A stretch of 64,000 nucleotides of DNA from Polaromonas sp. JS666. Its GTDB lineage: Bacteria; Pseudomonadota; Gammaproteobacteria; Burkholderiales; Burkholderiaceae_C. The translations under genes were made by a program, and so were the position numbers. The stretch covers positions 3,720,001 through 3,784,000 of the forward strand of contig NC_007948.1 in the NCBI RefSeq assembly GCF_000013865.1, written 5' to 3'. The notes beneath the pieces were generated by a model. The model made no database searches. It was not told the DNA's origin and was given only the letters and a program-made list of their open reading frames with translations. This document shows positions 55,540 to 64,000 of the stretch, piece after piece; the stretch's first letter is position 1, and each line of letters begins with the position of its first letter.

Positions 55540-55575
55540 ATTTCATCCGTATCCATCCACCCGAGGCAGACAAAC

Positions 55576-56586
55576 ATGAAAATTTCCACCCTTCCCGCCG
55601 GGGTCAGGCGCCGCGAACTGCTCATCGGCGCCGCCGCTACGGGCGTCGGGGCACTGGCACTCATGAACCCCTTGCGCGCACAGGCGCAGGCCTATCCCGA
55701 CCGGCCGATCACCTTCATCTGCCCCTGGCCGGCCGGCGGCACGGCGGACCAGTCCATGCGCGCACTGTGCCAGATCGCCGCGCGCGTGCTGGGCCAGTCC
55801 ATCGCGGTTGAAAACAAGGCCGGCGCCTCCGGCATGATTGGCACCAAGGCCATGGCCTCTGCCAGGCCCGACGGCTACACCATCGGCCAGATACCGATTT
55901 CCGTCACGCGTTTCTCGCAGCTCGGCACACTGCAACTGGACCCGCTCAAGGATTTCACCTACCTGGCGCGCACCTCGGGCCAGACCTTCGGCATTGCCGC
56001 CCCGGCCGACTCGCGCTTCAAGTCGCTGCAGGAAGTCGTGGCTTTTGCCAAAGCCAACCCCGGCAAGCTGACCTATGCCCATGCGGGCATCGGCGGCGCC
56101 ACGCACGTCGGCATGGAGGAGTTCGCCCTGGCGGCGGGCGTCCAGTTCAACCATGTGCCCTACAAGGGGGGTGCCGAAGCGCTGCAGGTGGTGCTCGGCG
56201 GCCATGTCGACCTGCTGGCCGACTCCAGTTCCTGGGCACCGCATGTCGAGGCCGGCAAGCTCAAGCTGCTGGCCACCTGGGGCGAACGGCGCACCGCACG
56301 CTTCAAGGATGCGCCCACGCTCAGGGAACTGGGCTACAACGTGGTGGTGGATGCGCCCAACGGCATCGGCGCCCCGAAAGGCATGGACCCGGCCATCACC
56401 CAGAAACTGCGCGAAGCGTTTCGCGTGGCCGTGGCCAGCCCCGAGTTCAAACAGGTCGCCGACAAGATCGATGCACCGGTGCTTTACCTGGACGGCCCGG
56501 ACTACGAGAAGTATGTGGCCAGCGTCTACCAGAAAGAAACCGTGCTCATTGAAAAGCTCAAGCTCAGGGAATTGATGAAGAGCTGA
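55576..56586 (+). CDS. Tripartite tricarboxylate transporter receptor (Bug/TctC family)
   Basis: This 336-residue periplasmic protein has an N-terminal signal with twin Arg (VRRRELLIGAAATGVGALAL), then the Bug fold: YPDRPITFICPWPAGGTADQ (ligand loop, in pieces), ENKAGASGMIG, YAHAGIGGATHVGMEEF and VPYKGGAEALQ. Bug proteins bind carboxylates such as aldarates, citrate or amides. No TctA/TctB membrane genes are adjacent, which is common for Bug proteins in this group. Placement before a galactarate-type dehydratase suggests an aldarate ligand. Confidence 0.92.
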   Translation: MKISTLPAGVRRRELLIGAAATGVGALALMNPLRAQAQAYPDRPITFICPWPAGGTADQSMRALCQIAARVLGQSIAVENKAGASGMIGTKAMASARPDGYTIGQIPISVTRFSQLGTLQLDPLKDFTYLARTSGQTFGIAAPADSRFKSLQEVVAFAKANPGKLTYAHAGIGGATHVGMEEFALAAGVQFNHVPYKGGAEALQVVLGGHVDLLADSSSWAPHVEAGKLKLLATWGERRTARFKDAPTLRELGYNVVVDAPNGIGAPKGMDPAITQKLREAFRVAVASPEFKQVADKIDAPVLYLDGPDYEKYVASVYQKETVLIEKLKLRELMKS

Positions 56587-56657
56587 GCGCCACCCGCGTT
56601 GCCTTTCCCAACTCAGCCCACCCCTTCCAGACCTTTCCAGACCTTCCCAGTCCAGCC

Positions 56658-58190
56658 ATGCCTTCCCCCACCGCCAGTCCGCTGATCCGCCTGCACGCCA
56701 ACGACAACGTGCTGGTGGCGAAGACCCCGCTCGCACTGGGCCAGGCGCTGCCGGAGATTGATGCGCGTGCGCGCGCCCAGGTGCCGGCCGGTCACAAGAT
56801 CGCCGCCTGCCGCATCGCCGGGGGCGAGCGCATCATCAAGTACGACACCGTGATCGGCATCGCCGCGCGCGACATCGAGGCGGGCGACCATGTGCACGCG
56901 CACAACCTGACGCTGGTGAACTTCGAGCGTGACCCGGCTTTCGGCCAGGACGTGCGGCCAGTCGAGTATGTGACGGATGCCGAGCGCGCCACCTTCATGG
57001 GTTTTGTGCGCCCCGACGGCCGCGTCGGCACCCGCAACTTCATCGGCATTCTGTCGTCGGTCAACTGCTCCGCCACCGTCATCAAGAACATTGCGGCCCA
57101 CTTCACGCCAGAGCGGCTGGCGGACTTTCCACACGTGGACGGCGTGGCCGCCTTTGCGCAAACCAGCGGCTGCGGCATGTCGTCGCCCAGCGAACATTTT
57201 GATGTGCTGCGCCGCACGTTGGCCGGCTATGCCCGCCATCCCAACCTGGCAGGGGTGCTGATTGTGGGGCTGGGCTGCGAGCGCAACCAGGTGGCGTCGC
57301 TGGTGGAATCGCAAGGCCTGCCTGAAAGCAAACTCATGCGCACGCTGGTAATGCAGGAGGTGGGCGGCACCCGCGTAACCATTGAAGCCGGCATAGCCGC
57401 CATCCGGGAGATGCTGCCTGAAGCGAATGCCGCCCGGCGTCAGCCCGTGCCGGCCAGCCATTTGAAGATTGGCCTGGAGTGCGGCGGCTCCGACGGCTTC
57501 TCCGGCATCACGGCCAATCCGGCGCTGGGCGCGGCCATGGACATTCTGGTGCGCCACGGCGGCACCGCCATCCTGTCGGAAACGCCCGAGATCCATGGTG
57601 TGGAATACATGCTGACCCGCCGCGCCGTGACCCCGGAAGTCGGCCAGAAACTGCTGGACCGGCTGGCCTGGTGGGAGCACTACACGGCGGGCCACAACGC
57701 CCAGTTCAATGGCGTGGTCGGGCACGGCAACCAGGCGGGCGGGCTGGCCAATATCTTTGAAAAATCGCTGGGCTCGGCCATGAAGGGCGGCACCACGCCG
57801 CTGCAGGCCGTGTATGAATACGCCGAGCCCATCGACCGCCACGGTTTCGTGTTCATGGATTCGCCGGGCTACGACCCGGTGGCCTCGACCGGGCAAATTG
57901 CCAGCGGCGCCAACCTGATTTGTTTTACCACTGGCCGCGGCTCGATGTTCGGCTCCAAGCCGGCGCCCACGATCAAGCTGGCCAGCAACACGCCCATGTT
58001 CACCCGCCTGGAGGAAGACATGGACCTCAATTGCGGCGCCATCCTGGACGGCAAGCTGGACGTGCCGCAAATGGGCCAGCGGATTTTCGAGGCCATCCTG
58101 CGCCATGCCTCGGGCGAGCCGACCAAAAGCGAGGCACTGGGCCTGGGCGATCACGAATTCGTGCCCTGGCACCTGGGCATTGTGAGCTGA
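56658..58190 (+). CDS. UxaA/GarD-family sugar-acid dehydratase (probable galactarate dehydratase)
   Basis: This 510-residue iron-dependent hydro-lyase has an N-terminal SAF-like domain (LHANDNVLVAK, GHKIAAC, HVHAHNL), then FMGFVRPDGRVGTRNFIGIL, the QTSGCGMSS Cys motif, VGLGCERNQ and ECGGSDGFSGITANPA. UxaA (altronate) and GarD (galactarate) share this layout; the sequence is closer in feel to UxaA, but the following GarL aldolase and the Bug receptor favour galactarate or glucarate. The ATG at 56658 is the first with the family start. Confidence 0.87.
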   Translation: MPSPTASPLIRLHANDNVLVAKTPLALGQALPEIDARARAQVPAGHKIAACRIAGGERIIKYDTVIGIAARDIEAGDHVHAHNLTLVNFERDPAFGQDVRPVEYVTDAERATFMGFVRPDGRVGTRNFIGILSSVNCSATVIKNIAAHFTPERLADFPHVDGVAAFAQTSGCGMSSPSEHFDVLRRTLAGYARHPNLAGVLIVGLGCERNQVASLVESQGLPESKLMRTLVMQEVGGTRVTIEAGIAAIREMLPEANAARRQPVPASHLKIGLECGGSDGFSGITANPALGAAMDILVRHGGTAILSETPEIHGVEYMLTRRAVTPEVGQKLLDRLAWWEHYTAGHNAQFNGVVGHGNQAGGLANIFEKSLGSAMKGGTTPLQAVYEYAEPIDRHGFVFMDSPGYDPVASTGQIASGANLICFTTGRGSMFGSKPAPTIKLASNTPMFTRLEEDMDLNCGAILDGKLDVPQMGQRIFEAILRHASGEPTKSEALGLGDHEFVPWHLGIVS

Positions 58191-58379
58191 CCGCCGCGCC
58201 CCTAAGGCTGCCCCAAGACTGCCCTGAGACTGGTATCGTCGGCATTCGCGACAGCACGCTTTGGACAAGGGACACGAGGGATCGCGTCGCGGCCTCAGGA
58301 TGTCCGATAGACGATGATCCCAGCCGCGCGGCCCGCACTCCGTCAATGACCGTCAACGACCATTTCAAAGGATGAACTC

Positions 58380-59183
58380 ATGAGCACCGGCAACCCCTTC
58401 AAGGCCGCACTGGCCAGTGGCCAACAGCAAATCGGCCTGTGGCTGTCCATGGCCGACCCCTATCTTGCAGAAGTCAGCGCCACCGCCGGATTCGACTGGC
58501 TGCTGATCGACGGCGAGCATGCACCCAATGACCTGCGCAGCACACTGGCCGCCCTGCAGGCCGTGGCGCCCTACCGTTCCCAGCCGGTCGTGCGGGCGGT
58601 AGCCGGCGACGTGCCGCTGATCAAGCAGCTGCTGGACATTGGCGCGCAAAACCTGCTGGTACCCATGGTCGACACAGCCGCTCAGGCCCAGGCCATCGTG
58701 GACGCGACGCGCTACCCGCCTCGGGGCATCCGGGGCGTAGGCAGTGCGGTGGGACGCGCTTCACGCTGGAGCGCGCGCACCGACTACCTCGACCACGCCG
58801 ACAGCGAGGTCTGCCTGCTGGTGCAGGCGGAAACCGTCACGGCGCTGAAAAACCTGGAAGCAATTTGCGCGACAGATGGTGTGGATGGGGTGTTCATTGG
58901 CCCCGCCGATCTGGCGGCGTCCATGGGGCACCGCGGCAAACCGGGCCACCCCGAAGTGCAGGCGGCCATCGAGCAGGCCATGAAAACCATCATCGCCTCC
59001 GGCAAGGCAGCGGGCTCGCTGACCTCGGACCCGGCGCTGGCACGGCACTACCTGGCCCTGGGCTGCACCTTTGTGGCCACCGGCGTCGATGTGCTGGTCT
59101 ATGCCAATGCGGTTCGGCGCATGGCGGCTGATTTCATCTCGCCCGGCGCCGGACAAGCGGTCATCCCGAGCGCAGCCTACTGA
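58380..59183 (+). CDS. garL: HpcH/HpaI-family aldolase, probable 5-keto-4-deoxy-D-glucarate aldolase
   Basis: This 267-residue class II aldolase cleaves 5-keto-4-deoxyglucarate (the GarD product) to pyruvate and tartronate semialdehyde. Motifs: [30 protein letters not shown] (catalytic His), [12 protein letters not shown] (metal Glu), [18 protein letters not shown] (metal Asp) and [22 protein letters not shown] precedes the ATG. An HpaI activity on aromatic-derived acids is the alternative, but the operon favours GarL. The 189-nt gap before it holds no visible gene. Confidence 0.87.
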   Translation: MSTGNPFKAALASGQQQIGLWLSMADPYLAEVSATAGFDWLLIDGEHAPNDLRSTLAALQAVAPYRSQPVVRAVAGDVPLIKQLLDIGAQNLLVPMVDTAAQAQAIVDATRYPPRGIRGVGSAVGRASRWSARTDYLDHADSEVCLLVQAETVTALKNLEAICATDGVDGVFIGPADLAASMGHRGKPGHPEVQAAIEQAMKTIIASGKAAGSLTSDPALARHYLALGCTFVATGVDVLVYANAVRRMAADFISPGAGQAVIPSAAY

Positions 59184-59345
59184 CCGGCAAGGCTGCTCCT
59201 CGGCATTAACGGCCGGGAAGGCCAACAAGACCGATAACGCCGGTAAGACTGGGCACGCCGGCATTGCCCTGAAGGCTCACCAAAAAACGCTGCCGACCGA
59301 CCCACGGCGCAGCGAGGGAGCGCGCTCGGCCCAATGGCATGAAAC

Positions 59346-59384
59346 ATGCTGCACCGCAGCATCAGGCCACGGGTAAACCCGTGG
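59346..59384 (+). terminator. Double hairpin, possible terminator of the aldarate operon
   Basis: Stems of 7 and 8 bp sit 4 nt apart, the second with only a 2-nt loop, followed after GATCGAA by a T-rich stretch. The distance from the garL stop (162 nt) is large for a simple terminator, so a leader or attenuator role for the NCS1 gene is also possible. Confidence 0.5.
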
Positions 59385-59413
59385 ATCGAAGTTTTCATTT
59401 CTGAGTACAGTCG

Positions 59414-59421
59414 TGTATACA
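59414..59421. promoter_or_regulatory. Short palindrome TGTATACA upstream of the NCS1 gene
   Basis: TGTATACA is perfectly symmetric and sits between the double hairpin and the NCS1 start. Related TTGTATACAA-like sites are bound by GntR/FadR-type repressors. Chance occurrence of an 8-bp palindrome is not negligible, so this is tentative. Confidence 0.35.
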
Positions 59422-59500
59422 AAATTGACCGGCCCGCCGATCAGCCGTTTGTAACCCGTCCCCCTGGCCCTGCATTCACCCTCTGCATTGGAGATCACCC

Positions 59501-60961
59501 ATGGACATTCGCAACCCATCGCCCGACCTTTACAACGAAGACCTGGCCCCGGCAAAAACGCGGAACTGGGGCACCTTCAGCATCTTCAATGTGTGGACCT
59601 CGGACGTGCACAGCCTCTGGGGTTATTACCTGGCAGCCAGCCTGTTCCTGCTGTGCGGCAGTTTCACCAACTTTCTGCTGGCCATCGGCCTGAGCTCGAT
59701 GGTGATCTTTTTCCTGATGAACCTGGTCGGCTATGCCGGCGTTAAAACCGGCGTTCCCTACCCGGTGCTGGCCCGCGCCTCCTTCGGCGTGTGGGGTGCC
59801 AACCTGCCCGCGCTGGTGCGTGCGGTGGTGGCCTGCTTCTGGTACGGCGCACAAACTGCCGCGGCCTCGGGCGCCATCGTGGCCCTGCTCACCCGCTCCG
59901 ATGCCATCATGGCGTTTCACAAATCAACGCATATGCTGGGCCATTCGGGCCTGGAGGTGATTTGCTTCGTCGTCGTCTGGGCCTTGCAGCTGCTGATCAT
60001 CCAGAACGGCATGGAAACCGTGCGCAAGTTCCAGGACTGGGCCGGCCCGGCGGTGTGGGTGGCCATGCTGGTGCTTGCCGTGGGCCTATGCGTCAAGGCC
60101 GGCGGCTTCTCGTTTGACCACGGCATTCCGCAGGATGTGCTGCTGGCCAAGACCAAGGATGCCGGCGTCCCCGGCGAGCCCGGCTCGTTCTGGGCACTGA
60201 TGGCCGTGGGCGCCACCTGGATCACCTACTTCGCCGCGCTGTACCTGAACTTCTGCGATTTCTCGCGTTATGCCAAAGACAAGGCCACCGTCAAGAAAGG
60301 CAACCTCTGGGGCCTGCCGATCAACCTGATCCTGTTCTCGCTGGTGGCTGGCGTAACGACGATTGCCGCCTTCAAGGTGTATGGCGAGGTGCTGCTGCAC
60401 CCCGAGCAGATTTCCGCCAAGTTCGACAGCTGGTTCCTGGCGCTGCTGGCCGCGCTGACCTTTGCCGTGGCGACGCTGGGCATCAACGTGGTGGCCAACT
60501 TCGTCTCGCCCGCCTTTGACTTTGCCAATGTGTTCCCGCGCAAGATCAGCTTCAAGACCGGCGGCTACATCGCGGCAGGCATCGCGCTGGTGCTCTACCC
60601 GTTTGCGCCCTGGGAAGGCAACGCGGCAACGTTTGTCGGCGCCATCGGCGCCACCATGGGGCCGCTGCTGGGCATCATCCTGGTGGACTACTACCTGATC
60701 GCCAAAGGTGAGGTCAACGTGGAAGCGCTCTACCACGAGGACGGCGAATACCGCTACCAGGGCGGCTGGAACCCCAATGCCCTCATCGCCACCTTCATTG
60801 GCGCAATGTTCTCCAGCATATTGCCCAACTTCACCAGCCTGCTGCCGTCCTGGTGGGGCATTTATGGCTGGTTCTTTGGCGTGGCCATTGGCGGCATTGC
60901 CTATTACGCGCTGGCCATGGCCATGCCCCGGGCGGCGGCTGCGGCACACGCCAAGGCCTGA
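59501..60961 (+). CDS. NCS1-family nucleobase/allantoin symporter
   Basis: This 486-residue inner-membrane protein has 12 predicted segments. NCS1 features: YNEDLAPAKTRNWGTFSIFNVW near the start (in pieces), SVWG-type SFGVWGANLPALVRAVVACFWYG in helix 3, and the hinge region with LYLNFCDFSRYAKDKATVKKGNLWGLP. These proteins import cytosine, uracil, hydantoin or allantoin with a cation. No catabolic gene for such a substrate lies in the window, so the ligand is open. GGAG lies upstream of the ATG. Confidence 0.92.
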   Translation: MDIRNPSPDLYNEDLAPAKTRNWGTFSIFNVWTSDVHSLWGYYLAASLFLLCGSFTNFLLAIGLSSMVIFFLMNLVGYAGVKTGVPYPVLARASFGVWGANLPALVRAVVACFWYGAQTAAASGAIVALLTRSDAIMAFHKSTHMLGHSGLEVICFVVVWALQLLIIQNGMETVRKFQDWAGPAVWVAMLVLAVGLCVKAGGFSFDHGIPQDVLLAKTKDAGVPGEPGSFWALMAVGATWITYFAALYLNFCDFSRYAKDKATVKKGNLWGLPINLILFSLVAGVTTIAAFKVYGEVLLHPEQISAKFDSWFLALLAALTFAVATLGINVVANFVSPAFDFANVFPRKISFKTGGYIAAGIALVLYPFAPWEGNAATFVGAIGATMGPLLGIILVDYYLIAKGEVNVEALYHEDGEYRYQGGWNPNALIATFIGAMFSSILPNFTSLLPSWWGIYGWFFGVAIGGIAYYALAMAMPRAAAAAHAKA

Positions 60962-61121
60962 CACCTCAGCACGGCGGCCTCGGGCGACATCAGCCCACGC
61001 ATGGCATCTGTATTGCAGGTGGAGACTGGCCGGAATCCCCATCAGGAGATGCGTGCCGTAAAGACCATCTAGACCATCGCAGACCGTTTATCCCACGCAT
61101 AGGTGGTTGATTTATTTCACC

Positions 61122-61352
61122 TCAGAATTGAATTGCGATACTCAACAGAGCTAGCGTAATTCCAGCCCACTTTGTCCAATTAAATAAATCGCGTTTGAAC
61201 CGGTGCTCTGACGGACATTCAGCTCTTGACACCGTTAAATACTCTGCATGCTTTCTCCATATAAAAAGCATGCAACACATAGCTAAGATCAAAAAAATTA
61301 GAATCGCCGAAGTTATCGGCCGACTCGTTGCCCACAATTGCAATCGATTCAT
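61122..61352 (-). CDS. Small AT-rich membrane protein, unknown
   Basis: This 76-residue protein has two predicted transmembrane segments: PITSAILIFLILAMCCMLFIW near the N-terminus and WTKWAGITLALLSIAIQF at the C-terminus. A charged loop with one Cys (RAECPSEHRFKRDLF) separates them. I know no family. The DNA is distinctly more AT-rich than its surroundings, suggesting transfer. Its ATG is only 16 nt from the end of the IS630 element, so its native promoter has been displaced by the insertion. The ribosome-binding site is weak. Either a real small protein or a remnant. Confidence 0.5.
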   Translation of the reverse strand: MNRLQLWATSRPITSAILIFLILAMCCMLFIWRKHAEYLTVSRAECPSEHRFKRDLFNWTKWAGITLALLSIAIQF

Positions 61353-61369
61353 AAATAGCCCTTTCTTAC

Positions 61370-61708
61370 TCAGCAGTCCGAAATATAGGCGACAGAAGAA
61401 GCCTCGAAAAATGAACGAACGAGGCGACGATTCTTCTTCACATCTAGCAGTTGCTGCTCGACGCGAATCTCCAGCTTTTCGCCCGCACGCAACGGATTGC
61501 GAGCAACACCGGTGCGCTTGACATGACTCCAGACCAACTCGTCGGGGTTCAAATCTGGCGCGTAGCCCGGAAGAACATGCATCGTCAGCTTTCCATTGGT
61601 ACTGGCGATGTACTCCTTGACGTTGGCTTTCTTGTGGGCTGGCAACCCGTCCACGATCAGGTGAACCGCACTGGTGCGCCCACGCATCATTTTCTTGAGC
61701 ATCTCTAC
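61370..61708 (-). pseudogene. IS630 transposase, C-terminal fragment
   Basis: Encodes the last third of a DDE transposase: VHLIVDGLPAHKKANVKEYI (second catalytic Asp), PGYAPDLNPDELVWSHVKR (third acidic residue in the NPxE-type motif) and the terminal helices. The fragment starts at the IS3 insertion point with no start codon of its own in the right place. It continues in frame from the fragment at 62975-63674 once the IS3 element and one CTAC copy are removed. The stop lies inside the element's terminal repeat. Confidence 0.9.
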
Positions 61709-61758
61709 TGTGGTGGTCTAATTTAAACAGACACAACGATAGGTTTTTTCAAACCTAA

Positions 61759-62966
<1,208 letters not shown>

Positions 62967-62974
62967 CCACCACA

Positions 62975-63674
62975 CTACAAACAGCTCTGCCGTCAGACCC
63001 CCTTGGTAGGTGGCAAACCAGAAGCCCCCCTTGGCATTGACCGCCGAGGCCGCCGAGATCGACTGGCGCTGGCCGGGACGCTCGATGACGGGCGTCTTGC
63101 CCTTGACGCCCCAAGTCTTGCCATGCACTGTGTCGGCACGAAAGCCCGACTCGTCCCAGAAATAGATGTCTGCGCCGCTTTGCCGCGCAGCCGCCGCAAT
63201 GCCCGGATAGGTTTCGCGCTGCCAGCGCTCGATGGCTTGCGGGTCGCGCTGGTAGGCACGCTGCAGTGGCTTTTGCGGGCTCAAGCCCAGACGGGCCAGC
63301 ATTCTGCCGACGGCCGTGACGCCCAGCTTCAGACCAAACTTTTTCTCGATCAGGGTGGCTGCGATCTGGCGTGTCCACAATCCGAAGTCCAGCCCGTACT
63401 GCCTGGGGTCCTTGCCGTTGATCCAGCGAAAGACCTGAGCTTGCTGGGTCGCTGTCAATTTGCAGGGGCGTCCCGTGGCAGGACGCGAGGCCAGCGCCCG
63501 CTCTCCTTTGCCGCGTCCCGATGCCGCTTTGAGCCAGCGGTAGATCGAGGTGCGGTTCATGCCCAGGGACCTCACCACCGCCGAGGGCTTCTCGCCTTCG
63601 CGCACCCGGCGCAGCGCCAGCAGGCGAAATTCTTCCAGCGTGGCGTGGTCCAGGGTGCGGCCGTCTCTTTTCAT
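62975..63674 (-). pseudogene. IS630 transposase, N-terminal fragment
   Basis: Encodes about 233 residues: two HTH domains (KPSAVVRSLGMNRTSIYRWL and the winged LTATQQAQVFRWI region) and the first catalytic Asp in FWDESGFRAD. It is broken after LTAELFV by the IS3 insertion; the frame then runs into IS3 sequence and stops at 62901. Joined to 61370-61708 it gives GLTAELFVEMLKKMM and a full-length transposase of about 345 residues. Confidence 0.92.
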
Positions 63675-63803
63675 GCACCATCAGACTATCACCTCTCGCT
63701 CAAGTTCCCAACTTGTCGCTCTAATTTCGGACTGGTGAGTAAGTTCAATTTTCACGGCGGGTAAAGTCGAGCCAGTGACGGTCTTACAGCTCAAACAGCA
63801 GCA

Positions 63804-64000
63804 TCATCTTTCCCTCAAACCTTCATTGCCTGCCCGCTGAATCGGGCTCAGCAAATACTCAATCACTCGCCGCTGCCCAGTCTTGATTTCCGCCGTCAGG
63901 TTCATCCTCGGCATCAGCTGAATCAGCTTGCCGTTCACATCGATCTGCTTGGTTTTTAAAGCCAGCGTCACCGGGAAGATCGCGCCGCGCTTTTCGCCGT
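63804..64000 (-). CDS. HlyD-family type I secretion membrane-fusion protein, C-terminal fragment
   Basis: The window edge cuts the gene; only the last 64 codons are present. They encode GAIFPVTLALKTKQI, MNLTAEIKTGQRRVIEYLLS and the ending RAGNEGLRER, typical of the C-terminus of HlyD/LapC-type periplasmic adaptors. These proteins link an inner-membrane ABC exporter to an outer-membrane channel. The partner genes should lie to the right. The stop is 64 nt from the IS630 end. Confidence 0.85.
   Translation of the reverse strand, partial: GEKRGAIFPVTLALKTKQIDVNGKLIQLMPRMNLTAEIKTGQRRVIEYLLSPIQRAGNEGLRER

Larger units (their letters stand above)
59184..59500. other. Intergenic region with two hairpins and a palindrome before the NCS1 gene
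   Basis: Two adjacent perfect hairpins, ATGCTGC-ACC-GCAGCAT (59346-59362) and CCACGGGT-AA-ACCCGTGG (59367-59384), are followed by GTTTTCATTT and may terminate the garL transcript. At 59414-59421 TGTATACA, an 8-bp palindrome within GTGTATACAAAAT, lies 80 nt before the NCS1 start and could be an operator, for example for a GntR-type regulator not in the window. No open frame here looks real. Confidence 0.55.

Noticed and set aside
56613..58346. 577-codon open frame antisense to the GarD/UxaA-like gene
   Set aside because: Shadow frame; composition is His/Gly/Arg-rich, and the plus-strand gene is strongly supported.

Overview
The window looks like chromosome of a GC-rich betaproteobacterium of the Comamonadaceae, most like Polaromonas. 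This rests on the gene repertoire (Bug/TctC receptor, DUF3579, DUF1415, NCS1 permease, isoquinoline-oxidoreductase-type dehydrogenase), on gene orders such as murJ/rpsT and argD-argF, and on dispersed intergenic repeats of a type common in that family. The genus is an inference. I found no tRNA, rRNA, CRISPR array or prophage.

Layout. 1-5.5 kb: a truncated lipoprotein start, DUF1415, ettA, rhlE and an oxidoreductase that overlaps the rhlE tail out of frame. 5.5-19.2 kb: a sugar-acid locus. Its minus arm encodes a 2-hydroxyacid dehydrogenase, a FadR-type GntR regulator, a complete ABC sugar transporter, GntK, IdnO, IdnD and a cupin. Its plus arm encodes an IlvD/Edd-type aldonate dehydratase, DgoK, DgoA and an SDR. 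Two copies of the palindrome ATCATATGAT sit before the two arms and are the likely operators. 19.2-29.9 kb: small stress or unknown proteins, tag, corA, a MarR-controlled divergon (MFS, MaoC, MATE versus a thioesterase), an NfeD-slipin pair and gloA. 30-32.5 kb: eda-edd behind a dense operator region. 32.6-38.8 kb: an OmpA-like protein, a ChaC-like cyclotransferase, sodC, and the iorA-iorB-mocA-like molybdenum hydroxylase operon with its TetR regulator. 38.9-54.1 kb: mostly housekeeping (pdxH, folK, pcnB, hda, purM, murJ, rpsT, argD, argF), interrupted by a nucleotidyltransferase-HAD pair behind a perfect 30-bp palindrome. 54.3-61 kb: a LysR-controlled aldarate operon (Bug receptor, GarD/UxaA dehydratase, GarL aldolase) and an NCS1 permease. 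61.1-64 kb: an AT-rich small membrane gene, an IS630 element split by an IS3 element, and the end of an HlyD-type secretion adaptor.

How it works together. Three separate dehydratase-aldolase sets (aldonate dehydratase/DgoK/DgoA, Edd/Eda, GarD/GarL) all end in pyruvate, so the window is a concentrated sugar-acid catabolic region. IdnD, IdnO and GntK would convert idonate and ketogluconate to 6-phosphogluconate, which feeds Edd/Eda. DgoK and DgoA serve galactonate-type acids.

The best leads are the shared palindromic operators (aldonate locus, ior operon, edd), the nucleotidyltransferase-HAD operon, a repeat family found both between and inside genes, and the nested IS pair, whose in-silico removal restores an intact IS630 transposase frame.
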